Source of the DNA: Virgifigura deserti | GTDB taxonomy: Bacteria > Pseudomonadota > Alphaproteobacteria > Dongiales > Dongiaceae | Assembly (NCBI GenBank): GCA_003576685.1 | Contig: QOZR01000005.1 | Location: forward strand, 124,001-188,000 | DNA length: 64,000 nucleotides | Direction: 5' to 3' | Shown here: in pieces, positions 26,212 through 33,991 of the stretch | How positions within the stretch are numbered: position 1 is the stretch's first letter | How the letters are laid out: every line of letters starts with the position of its first letter | Notes under the pieces: generated by a model | Database searches by the model: none | What the model was told of the DNA's origin: nothing | What the model saw: only the letters and a program-made list of their open reading frames with translations | Made by a program: the position numbers and the translations under genes

Positions 26212-26277
26212 GGTACCTGATCGCACGATCAGGTACCTAACTTAACTGAGGTAACAACTTTCTACGAAAGTTGATAC
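26212..26277. promoter_or_regulatory. Two successive palindromes upstream of trcR
   Basis: GGTACCTGATCG (26212-26223) and its exact complement CGATCAGGTACC (26226-26237) are separated by CA. Then GTAACAACTTTC (26251-26262) pairs with GAAAGTTGATAC (26266-26277) with one mismatch around TAC, ending two bases before the AGGAGG ribosome binding site (26279-26284). The first looks like a protein-binding palindrome; the second could form an mRNA hairpin controlling ribosome access. Confidence 0.5.
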
Positions 26278-26288
26278 CAGGAGGTATT

Positions 26289-26924
26289 ATGGCACAGCTT
26301 CTGATGCCGAAGGCAACCGCCGTTTGGCTGATCGAGAACACGGCGCTCACGTTCGAGCAGATCGCCGCTTTCTGCAACCTGCATCCGCTCGAGGTGCAAG
26401 GGATCGCCGACGGCGAGGTCGCGATCGGCATCGTCGGGCTGGACCCGACCGCCAACGGCCAGCTCACCTCGGAGGAGATCAAGCGCTGCGAGGGCGACCC
26501 GTCGGCGCGGCTGAAGATGGCGAAGCAGGACATCCCGATGCCGGCGACCCGCACCAAGGGCCCGCGCTACACGCCGATCTCGAAGCGGCAGGACAAGCCC
26601 GACGCCGTCGCCTGGCTGCTGCGCCACCATCCGGAGCTGTCGGAAGCGCAGATCTCGAAGCTGATCGGCACGACCAAGCAGACGATCGCGGCGGTGCGCG
26701 ACCGCACCCACTGGAACTCGCCGAACCTGCGGCCGCGCGACCCGGTCCTGCTCGGCCTCTGCACCCAGAGCGACTTGAACAGCGTGGTGCTGAAGGCGCG
26801 CAAGACGCTCGAGAAGTCCGGCGAGCGGATCGTGCCGCATGACGGTGGCGCTCCCGATGGCGTTCCCGACGAGCCGCGGCCCAAGGCGGGCGGCTTCGAT
26901 TTCAGCGGCTCGCTGCAGGAGTAG
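26289..26924 (+). CDS. trcR: Cell cycle transcriptional regulator TrcR (DUF1013)
   Basis: A 211-residue protein of the DUF1013/TrcR family restricted to alphaproteobacteria. It starts MAQLLMPKATAVWLIENTAL. A helix-turn-helix-like N-terminal part (LTFEQIAAFCNLHPLEVQGIADG) is followed by a second one (LSEAQISKLIGTTKQTIAAVRDR), with a DPVLLGLCTQ block after it. AGGAGG ends four bases before ATG 26289. Two palindromes occupy the leader, suggesting autoregulation or translational control. Confidence 0.88.
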   Translation: MAQLLMPKATAVWLIENTALTFEQIAAFCNLHPLEVQGIADGEVAIGIVGLDPTANGQLTSEEIKRCEGDPSARLKMAKQDIPMPATRTKGPRYTPISKRQDKPDAVAWLLRHHPELSEAQISKLIGTTKQTIAAVRDRTHWNSPNLRPRDPVLLGLCTQSDLNSVVLKARKTLEKSGERIVPHDGGAPDGVPDEPRPKAGGFDFSGSLQE

Positions 26925-26950
26925 CGCCGCGCCCCGCGAAGGGGAAGATG

Positions 26951-27006
26951 ACCACAGAGACACAGAGAGGAAATGAAATCCTCTGTGCCTCTCACGTCTC
27001 TGTGGT
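26951..27006. repeat. Long imperfect inverted repeat of the cacagag type
   Basis: ACCACAGAGAC (26951-26961) and GTCTCTGTGGT (26996-27006) are perfect complements. Inside them CACAGAGAGG (26961-26970) pairs imperfectly with CCTCTGTG (26980-26987). The structure resembles dispersed intergenic palindromes known from many bacterial genomes and lies 28 bases before the binding-protein start. Confidence 0.6.
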
Positions 27007-27034
27007 TCAAAAACCTATCGGCAAAGAGGCAGGG

Positions 27035-28027
27035 ATGAATAAGGTCACTTTCGGCGCCCTTGCGGGCGCACTTCTTTTGGCAACCGCTTCCGCTGCTCCG
27101 GCGCAGGAGATTCCGGCCGAGCCGGAGGCCGGGGAGATCCGGATGGGACTGCAGCCCTGGCTGGGCTATGGCCAGTGGCATGTCGCGGCGGCCAAGGACC
27201 TGTTCGCGGCGAACGGCCTGGAAGAGGTCGAGCTGGTCAATTTCACGACCGATGCCGACGTGAACGCGGCGCTGGCGAGCGGCCAGCTCGACGCGGCGAA
27301 CGTCGCGACGCACACGGCGCTGGCGATCGCCGCGGCCGGCGTGCCGATCAAGATCGTCATGCTGCTCGACGTCAGCACCACGGCCGACGCGATCATCGCC
27401 GGCGGCGACATCGCCTCCGTGGCCGACCTGGAAGGCAAGAAGGTTGCCTATGAGGAGGGCACGACGAGCGACATCCTGCTGAACTACGCCCTGGCGCAGA
27501 ACGGCATGAGCATCGAGGACATTCAGCGGGTGCCGATGCCGGCGGCCGACGCCGGCGCCGCGCTGATCGGCGGACAGGTGCCGGTGGCCGTTACCTACGA
27601 GCCCTATCTGACGCTGGCGCTGGCGCAGGACCCGGAGGCCAAGCTGCTGTACACCGCCGGCGAGAATCCGGGCCTGATCAGCGACGTGCTGATCGTCCGC
27701 GAGGACGTGCTGAACGAGCGGCCGGGCCAGGTCGCCGCGCTGCTGCGCGCCTGGGACGAGGCGCTGGCCACCTATCGCGCCGACGAGACCGAAGGCCGCG
27801 CGATCATCGCCGAGGCGGTGGGCGCGCCGCCGGAGGATCTGGAGACCGCCTTCGAGGGCGTCGAATTCTATTCCCTGGAAGAGAACCAGGAGCAGCTCAC
27901 CGGCGATTATGCCGGGAAGGTCGTTCCCGAGGTCGAGGAGGCGGCGACCAAGGCCGGTATCCTGACCGACGACGTCGACGCCGAGGCGCTGATCGAGGGC
28001 AGATTCGTCGATGCCGCTGCCCAATAG
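27035..28027 (+). CDS. ABC transporter substrate-binding protein (NMT1/TauA/SsuA-like)
   Basis: A 330-residue periplasmic binding protein with a clear signal peptide (MNKVTFGALAGALLLATASA, cleavage near APAQ-E at 24). The first lobe has MGLQPWLGYGQWHVAAAKDLF, the pattern of the nitrate/sulfonate/taurine group, and GKKVAYEEGTTSDILL lies near residue 140. It overlaps the permease gene by 17 bases and leads a three-gene importer operon. The exact ligand cannot be read from sequence. Confidence 0.87.
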   Translation: MNKVTFGALAGALLLATASAAPAQEIPAEPEAGEIRMGLQPWLGYGQWHVAAAKDLFAANGLEEVELVNFTTDADVNAALASGQLDAANVATHTALAIAAAGVPIKIVMLLDVSTTADAIIAGGDIASVADLEGKKVAYEEGTTSDILLNYALAQNGMSIEDIQRVPMPAADAGAALIGGQVPVAVTYEPYLTLALAQDPEAKLLYTAGENPGLISDVLIVREDVLNERPGQVAALLRAWDEALATYRADETEGRAIIAEAVGAPPEDLETAFEGVEFYSLEENQEQLTGDYAGKVVPEVEEAATKAGILTDDVDAEALIEGRFVDAAAQ

Positions 28028-28865
28028 GGATGGGCTGACCACATCGGGCGCCGCCCCTCGCCGTAAGCGGCGCCCCTCCTCCCCCTTCCGCCTGACGGCG
28101 GAGCTGACGACGCCGCAGTTCGTCGGGATCGCCGTCCTCGTCTTCGCCGGGCTGCTGGCAGCTTGGTGGGCGGTGACGGCGAGCGGGCTGGTCGCGCCGC
28201 TGTTCCTTCCGGGGCCGGGGCAGGTCTTCGGCCGGCTGGTCACGCTGGCGCTCAATGGTCAGCTCTGGGAAGACGCCGGGATCAGCATCTACCGCATCAT
28301 GGTCGGCTTCCTGATCGCGACGGGGCTGGCCGTGCCGATCGGCGTGCTGATCGGCAGCTATCGGGTGTGGGAGGCGGCGATCGAGCCGGTGGTGGACTTC
28401 ATCCGCTACATGCCCGTGGTCGCCTTCGTGCCGCTGACCATCCTGTGGGTCGGCACCGAGGACCCGCAGAAGTTCCTGATCATCTGGATCGGCACCTTCT
28501 TCCAGCAGGTCCTGCTGATCATGGACAATGTGAAGCGCGTGCCGTGGGACTTCATCGACCTCGGCCGCACGCTGGAGATGCCGGAGCGCAAGATCCTGAC
28601 CCGCATCGTGGTGCCGAGCGCGCTCCCCGGCATCTGGGACTCTCTGCGGATCAGCCTCGGCTGGGCCTGGACCTGGCTGGTGCTGGCCGAGCTGGTCGCC
28701 GCGACCTCAGGCCTCGGCTATCGCATCGTGACCGCCCAGCGCTTTTTCCAGACCGACACGATCATCGGCTATATCCTGGTGCTCGGCTGCTTCGGCCTGA
28801 TCAGCGATCAGGCGATGAAGGCGGTGTCGCGCCGCCTGTTCCGCTATGCGGAGGCGCGGCGATGA
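28011..28865 (+). CDS. ABC transporter permease (SsuC/TauC/NrtB-like)
   Basis: A 284-residue inner-membrane permease with about six helices. The cytoplasmic EAA-like loop lies near residue 190 (DLGRTLEMPERKILTRIVVPSALPG), which contacts the ATPase. It overlaps the binding-protein gene by 17 bases and the ATPase gene by ATGA. The first 30 residues are basic and proline-rich (APRRKRRPSSP), cytosolic. Confidence 0.88.
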   Translation: MPLPNRDGLTTSGAAPRRKRRPSSPFRLTAELTTPQFVGIAVLVFAGLLAAWWAVTASGLVAPLFLPGPGQVFGRLVTLALNGQLWEDAGISIYRIMVGFLIATGLAVPIGVLIGSYRVWEAAIEPVVDFIRYMPVVAFVPLTILWVGTEDPQKFLIIWIGTFFQQVLLIMDNVKRVPWDFIDLGRTLEMPERKILTRIVVPSALPGIWDSLRISLGWAWTWLVLAELVAATSGLGYRIVTAQRFFQTDTIIGYILVLGCFGLISDQAMKAVSRRLFRYAEARR

Positions 28866-29671
28866 ACGTAGAACAGCCCAAGCTCCAGATCTCCGGCCTC
28901 TCCAAGGAGTTCCGCCGGCGGGGGCAAGCCGTGCTGGCGCTCGACGGCGTCGACCTCGCCATCGCCGAGAACGAGTTCGTCTCGCTGGTCGGCACCTCGG
29001 GCTGTGGCAAGAGCACGCTCTTGATGATCGTCGCCGGGCTGCAGGACTTCGACACCGGCGAGGTTCTGGTCGACGGCCAGCCGGTCGAGGGGCCCGGCCG
29101 CGACCGCGGCGTGGTGTTCCAGAGCTATACGCTCCTGCCCTGGCTGACCGCGCAGCAGAATGTCGAGTTCGCGCTGCGGGCCGCCGGAAGCAAGGGCGCC
29201 GAGCTGCGCGAGCGGGCGCGCGAGCATCTGGCGCTGGTCGGCCTCGACCGCTTCGCCGACGCCTTTCCCAACCAGCTCTCCGGCGGCATGAAGCAGCGGG
29301 TGGCGCTCGCTCGCGCCCTCTCCTACCGGCCGAAGATGCTGTTGATGGACGAGCCGTTCGGCGCGCTCGACGCGCTGACCCGGCACCATATGCAGGAGCT
29401 GCTCACGCGGATCTGGGAGCGGCACCGCCTGACCGTGCTGTTCATCACCCACGACGTCGAGGAGGCCGTTTATCTGTCCGACCGGGTGGCGATCATGAGC
29501 AACGCGCCCGGCCGCATCAAGGAAACCATCCCCATCCCGCTGGCCCGCCCGCGGCGCTATGACATCACCACGTCGGCGGAGTTTTTGGAGCTGCACCGCC
29601 GGGTGCTAAAGAGCATTCGGGAGGAGTCGATCAGGGCGGCGGAGATGGATGAGGCATTGGCGGAGGGGTGA
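28862..29671 (+). CDS. ABC transporter ATP-binding protein (SsuB/TauB/NrtD-like)
   Basis: A 269-residue ATPase: Walker A GTSGCGKST (residues 44-52), Q-loop VVFQSYTLLPWLT, signature LSGGMKQRVALARAL (from residue 139), Walker B MLLMDEPFGALD (159-170), and FITHDVEEAVYLSDRV. The LLPWLT variant after the Q-loop is typical of nitrate/sulfonate/taurine importers. The start overlaps the permease stop (28862-28865). It is the last gene before the low-GC island. Confidence 0.92.
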   Translation: MNVEQPKLQISGLSKEFRRRGQAVLALDGVDLAIAENEFVSLVGTSGCGKSTLLMIVAGLQDFDTGEVLVDGQPVEGPGRDRGVVFQSYTLLPWLTAQQNVEFALRAAGSKGAELRERAREHLALVGLDRFADAFPNQLSGGMKQRVALARALSYRPKMLLMDEPFGALDALTRHHMQELLTRIWERHRLTVLFITHDVEEAVYLSDRVAIMSNAPGRIKETIPIPLARPRRYDITTSAEFLELHRRVLKSIREESIRAAEMDEALAEG

Positions 29672-29790
29672 GCTTCGCAGTTGCGAGATGGTTGGAAGTT
29701 GAGTTTGGAATTGACCCGAAGCGGATGCAGGCCCCTTGCACGGTGAGTGGCGCGGCTGACCGAAGGATCGCTCTTTAGTAAGTTCGGACT

Positions 29791-31080
29791 ATGCCGACTG
29801 AATCCCAAATAGATAAGGGCATCGCGCACCTTGCGGAGCAGGCTGTCCATGAATTGCTCGAAGCTATGCCGATGCTGAGGGCAGCCCCGCCGAGCGAGCG
29901 GAGTATCGCGATTACACGATCTATGCACTCATCCGAAAGCAGTGCGGCGAAGCTGAGAGATACCTTCCGAAACGACACATCATTTGGAAATCTTCGGGAT
30001 GGATGGCTTCAGTACGGTGGAATGGGAATGGCTGTGCAGGACCAAATGCTTCCCCATATCCTGGTTCAGAGTGCGATTGACGGTGAATCCGTTGGCCCTC
30101 TCATCGCCGAGGCACAAGCATTTGCAAACTCCCAAGCGAGCACGGTTGAATGGTATGCAGCTTTAGCAGGCGTCACAGTGACGGAAGCGACCAATCTGGC
30201 ACCGGATATCGACCTGCTTCCTTGGTCCGATGTTCCGGACAGCCACCAAAAGAGGGTATTCAGCGGTGCTTTCGAAAATCGCGAACTCCTGTCTGGGCCG
30301 GCTTTCATGCAATTTCCTACCGCCGCGACATCCGCGGTCCGAATCCGCCAAGCGAAGCGTCAAGTTCTATACTCACGATCTGAGGCGGCTAAGATTGCGT
30401 TTGATGCTACAGCAAGCGAAGTCGCAGCCCAACGTGAGCGAGTGCAGGACGTTGTGCGTAGCCTCACAGCATTGAGCGTGTGTGCTGTGGCGGCAATCGG
30501 ATATTGGACACAACTCGGTCAAAAAATCGCAAACCGCATTGGTGGCATCGGTTATTCTTACGACGGGGCGCTGTTCGAAACCGCCGTCCGCACAGCATCC
30601 TCCAAGCCTATCGCGCTGGACGGGCAATCTGTCGTCCTACTGTTTCGACGTTTCGAAAGGTTTGAACCCTCCGACAAGACTGCTTTGCGGGTCGCCTTGG
30701 ACCGGCTTAACCAAGCGCTCCGCGAGCGAGACATCGTTGACAGTGCGATCGACGTCGGTATTGCGCTCGAAGTGATACTACTCCATGGCTTTGGCGCGAA
30801 TGACCGAGGGGAATTGAGGTTTCGCGCATCCATTCGAGGAGCAGCGTTTCTAGGAGGAGACAAGGCGGAACGACTGAAGACCTTCAACGTCCTGAAGGAT
30901 GCTTATGACCTAAGGTCCAGAGCAGTTCATTCCGGGCGCCTCGAAAAAGGGAAAAGGGCGATGGAGCCCAAGCAGAAACTGGAAGAAGCGAATAGCATCT
31001 GCGCTAGCATCGCACGGAAGGTAATTGAACGAGGATCATTTCCGGACTGGGACTCCGAGTACGTAATTGGCGGAGCGTGA
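29791..31080 (+). CDS. ApeA-like HEPN domain protein
   Basis: A 429-residue protein with no signal peptide. The C-terminal third matches the ApeA-like HEPN pattern: SAIDVGIALEVILLHG, then ELRFRASIRGAAFLGGDKAER, then LKDAYDLRSRAVHSG with the R-x4-H RNase-type motif at Arg375-His380. The N-terminal two thirds (residues 1-280) show no domain I recognise. HEPN proteins often cut RNA in phage defence or stress systems, so a defence role is possible. The gene is AT-rich relative to the chromosome and convergent with a DUF3800 gene 186 bases away. Confidence 0.7.
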   Translation: MPTESQIDKGIAHLAEQAVHELLEAMPMLRAAPPSERSIAITRSMHSSESSAAKLRDTFRNDTSFGNLRDGWLQYGGMGMAVQDQMLPHILVQSAIDGESVGPLIAEAQAFANSQASTVEWYAALAGVTVTEATNLAPDIDLLPWSDVPDSHQKRVFSGAFENRELLSGPAFMQFPTAATSAVRIRQAKRQVLYSRSEAAKIAFDATASEVAAQRERVQDVVRSLTALSVCAVAAIGYWTQLGQKIANRIGGIGYSYDGALFETAVRTASSKPIALDGQSVVLLFRRFERFEPSDKTALRVALDRLNQALRERDIVDSAIDVGIALEVILLHGFGANDRGELRFRASIRGAAFLGGDKAERLKTFNVLKDAYDLRSRAVHSGRLEKGKRAMEPKQKLEEANSICASIARKVIERGSFPDWDSEYVIGGA

Positions 31081-31266
31081 ATTGGCACAAGTCTCCACTG
31101 GATCGCAATACACAGTAGCCGTAACGTCGCGTTCTCGCGGCGATCCGCGCCAATCGCCTGATACAGTTATGGCAAGAGGCCGCCAATCAATTCATACGTG
31201 CGTTTAGAGATCCCAATATTATCGCGATTAGCGTCCGATCACGTCTCAAATTATAAGTACTTCTGG

Positions 31267-32361
31267 TTATCGAGGATTGTTGTGAGGACCGAATATAATC
31301 CCTGTCATACGGTCGACGACGTCAGGCCCTGCTAGTCGCTTTGGCGGAATGCGATCTGGAAAAACTTGGCTCGGACGAATGCCGTTGTATTCTATTGCGT
31401 TTAGTCCGGCGTTGATCACTTCGTCCAACAGCTTTCGATTATCACCATCTATCCGCATATCGAAATGGCGGGCAATGACACCTGCTAGTACATCGCAGAG
31501 CTGAACCGAATAGTTATCTTCAGAGTTCACCTGTGTTGTCGACACAACCCGCAACGGATACTGCACTAAAGCTCCATCACCAAGCGGCATCATCTGAGCT
31601 GGAACGTTGTTGTTGGTGATTCGATCCCAAATCTCGCGTTGACGAAAAAAATTTGCGGACGCGTCATGAATCACTGCAAAGTCCTCAGAGTAGAGCTTTC
31701 GCCAGTGAGCGATGACGGCGAGTATGCTCGTCACTTGCAGCTCGTTTGTCTTCTTGAAGGTTTCCAGGTTGTGGTAGTGGGCGAAAAGATCGGCACCGAG
31801 CGACATCTGCTCGAGGAAGATTCGGATCGGCTCTTCTGAACTCGCCGCCATAATCCCAAGCTGGTTTTGTAAACCACTCAGACGTTCGGGTGATGGGTTT
31901 CGGCTGAAGGTTTGATAGGCCTTTACTAAGCTGTCGTAGAGTTCTGGCGCAGCAAACTGCATTAGCCCGAAATGGATATAGTTCGCGTACTTCCAGCAAA
32001 AACCGTCCGCATAAAAATCATACCCAGCGTCGGTTATATATGGTTCGATCAGAAAGTCGACTATCTTGGTCAGCACAGCGAATCGCTTGTCTATCATCCA
32101 CGTGAAAGCATGATCACGCAGCCCGCCGAGTCGGCGACTAAATTCGACAAGCCCTGCCTTATTGTTTGATCCCCATATGTTGGCGAATTTGAACTCACTC
32201 CCTCGGTACTTTGGAAATGATTCTTTCAAAATTGTTTCGGCCACTACCGTGTCGATGTCCGTACTGGCAACAGTGAATATCGGTTGGGCACCGTCAAGCA
32301 GGTTGTAGCCGGTGAATCCTGATTCATCGAAATAGAGGGTTCTTATTGGCATGGGAAACAT
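31267..32361 (-). CDS. DUF3800 family protein
   Basis: A 364-residue protein starting MFPMPIRTLYFDESGFTGYN. The strand-loop YFDESG with Asp12-Glu13 and the later QLCDVLAGVIARHFD helix are the two conserved acidic motifs of DUF3800, a family with a proposed RNase H-like fold, often found near mobile or defence genes. ATG 32361 has AAAGG five bases upstream; ATG 32352 is an alternative. Enzymatic activity is unproven. Low-GC codon use matches the HEPN gene. Confidence 0.78.
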   Translation of the reverse strand: MFPMPIRTLYFDESGFTGYNLLDGAQPIFTVASTDIDTVVAETILKESFPKYRGSEFKFANIWGSNNKAGLVEFSRRLGGLRDHAFTWMIDKRFAVLTKIVDFLIEPYITDAGYDFYADGFCWKYANYIHFGLMQFAAPELYDSLVKAYQTFSRNPSPERLSGLQNQLGIMAASSEEPIRIFLEQMSLGADLFAHYHNLETFKKTNELQVTSILAVIAHWRKLYSEDFAVIHDASANFFRQREIWDRITNNNVPAQMMPLGDGALVQYPLRVVSTTQVNSEDNYSVQLCDVLAGVIARHFDMRIDGDNRKLLDEVINAGLNAIEYNGIRPSQVFPDRIPPKRLAGPDVVDRMTGIIFGPHNNPR

Positions 32362-32639
32362 CGGCCTTTGCGATTTAAGTTTCTACGGCCGAATCGAAAA
32401 TAAAAAGCGCAGAAGTTTCATTTAGAAAAAGTTCAGCGATTCTGGCCTCCAAGCTTAATGAGGTTAACTCGGATCGCCGATTACAGTTTGACGACGATGA
32501 TTATGTGAAGCCATGCAATGCCCTCAGGTTAGATGTCACATAATTCTGTTTATGCCAATAGCAGACATTGGGAAATCAAAACCTAAAGCAGATCATAAAG
32601 CCACTTGTCACTACGTCTCTTGATCACCCAAACACCATC

Positions 32640-32960
32640 GGCCGCCGCTCCCGCTACGGCACCGCCCGTTCCATTTGTCCGGCCAACTGCAGCAATAACC
32701 CATCCGCCCCATGCCGCGCGGCGAGCTGGATGCCAAACCGGCAAGCCCGCCGGGTCGGTCGTGAGCGGCAGCACAATCGCCGGCTGGCCGGTGACGTTGA
32801 AGAAGGCCGTGTAGGGCGAGAAGGTCAGCATGCGGGCGACGTGGGCCTCGACGTCGTCCGTGGCGGTGGGGAAGGCGCCGAGATTGGGCGCCGGGCCGGC
32901 GAGCGCCGGGGTCAGCAGGACGTCCACTCCCTCGAAGAAGGCGCGCCCCTGCGCCGGGTC
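32640..32960 (-). pseudogene. Truncated, frameshifted amidase C-terminus
   Basis: The reverse strand encodes [18 protein letters not shown] and [19 protein letters not shown], which parallel the C-terminal 110 residues of the intact amidase at 33992-35437. About four fifths of bases agree by eye. After LPV the remnant has one extra T (near 32748), shifting the frame; the other frame continues with [17 protein letters not shown] as in the intact gene. All upstream amidase domains are missing. It looks like the decayed end of a second amidase gene, next to the island border. Confidence 0.75.
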
Positions 32961-33140
32961 GGAGGGGTGAGCGACCGCCCCCAAGGCGGACATCATTTCC
33001 CGAATCGATCTTTCCTTCTCCGTCTTTTCCCGACGCTTCGGTCTTGTCGAAGTGCGGCTCGATCGTCCGAACGCGGCCGCGCTTGCAAAGGGTCGCCACG
33101 CCACGTACCACTAGGCTTCGCGCCCCCATGGAGAGAGCTC

Positions 33141-33902
33141 GTGGCCTCCGAACCTCGTTCCGCCCGCCTTGCCGTTCTGATCGATGCCGACAATGCTTCG
33201 CCCCGCATCGCCGATGGGCTTTTCGAGGAAATCGCCAAGATGGGGGAAGCCAGCGTCCGGCGGATCTACGGCGATTTCTCGAGCACGCGCCTGAAGTCGT
33301 GGGCCGACATCCTGTCCAAGCACGCAATTCTCCCGCACCAGAATTTCGCCTATACGACGGGGAAGAACGCCTCGGACATCGCGCTCGTGATCGACGCGAT
33401 GGACCTGCTACACAGCGGCCGGTTCGAGGGGTTCTGCCTCGTCTCCTCGGACAGCGACTTCACGCGCCTCGCCGCGCGCATTCGCGAGCAGGGCGTCGAC
33501 GTGTTCGGCTTCGGCGCGCATAAGACGCCGGAGAGCTTCCGCCAGGCCTGCCGCCGGTTCATCTACACCGAGAACCTGCTGCCCGAAGCGCCCGCGCCGG
33601 ATCGCGAGCGGGCAACCGAGGCGAAGCCCTTGCAGCCGCCCAGCGCCGCGATACCGCTCCTGCGGAAGGTCATTTCCCAGATGGATGACGAGGACGGCTG
33701 GGTCGGCCTCGGCGGGGTCGGCCAGCGGCTTCCGAACCTTGCCCCGGATTTCGACCCGCGGACCTACGGGCATGCGAAGCTGGGCGACCTCGTCCGGAAG
33801 ACCGGCGCCTTCGAGGTCGAGCGGCTGGAGAGCGGGGGCGTGCGCATCCGCCTCAAGCCGGCCCCGGCGCCGGCCCGGCGAGCCGCCAGGAAGAAGGCCT
33901 AG
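33141..33902 (+). CDS. NYN domain protein with C-terminal OST-HTH/LOTUS domain (LabA-like)
   Basis: A 253-residue predicted RNA-processing protein. The NYN (PIN-like nuclease) domain covers residues 8-145: LAVLIDADNAS with Asp15 and Asp17, ASDIALVIDAMDLL, and LVSSDSDFTRLAARIREQG. A LOTUS-type domain covers about 165-240 (LLRKVISQMDDEDGWVGLGG, FDPRTYGHAKLGDLVRK). The longer open frame to 32568 crosses the amidase remnant, so I use GTG 33141 with GGAGAG upstream. LOTUS domains bind RNA, which suggests targeted RNA cleavage. Confidence 0.85.
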   Translation: MASEPRSARLAVLIDADNASPRIADGLFEEIAKMGEASVRRIYGDFSSTRLKSWADILSKHAILPHQNFAYTTGKNASDIALVIDAMDLLHSGRFEGFCLVSSDSDFTRLAARIREQGVDVFGFGAHKTPESFRQACRRFIYTENLLPEAPAPDRERATEAKPLQPPSAAIPLLRKVISQMDDEDGWVGLGGVGQRLPNLAPDFDPRTYGHAKLGDLVRKTGAFEVERLESGGVRIRLKPAPAPARRAARKKA

Positions 33903-33910
33903 AGTACGCT

Positions 33911-33937
33911 CCGATCAGGTTGGGTCAACCTGATCGG
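33911..33937. repeat. Palindrome after the NYN gene, possible terminator
   Basis: CCGATCAGGTTG (33911-33922) pairs perfectly with CAACCTGATCGG (33926-33937) around GGT, nine bases after the stop. No T-run follows. Its arm CGATCAGGT also occurs in the palindrome before trcR (26226-26234), which suggests a dispersed element. Confidence 0.6.
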
Positions 33938-33991
33938 ATCACGCTCTAAGCGCCGAAGGGGGCGATCGGCCCGGAGCGGGCCGGCGTCAAT

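Larger units (their letters stand above)
29700..32580. other. AT-richer accessory island
   Basis: By eye the base composition drops from GC-rich flanks to roughly balanced between about 29,700 and 32,580, with codons such as TTG, AAA and ATA becoming frequent. The segment contains only a HEPN protein and a convergent DUF3800 protein, and abuts a decayed amidase copy. No integrase, tRNA or flanking direct repeat was found. The pattern is that of horizontally acquired DNA. Confidence 0.65.
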
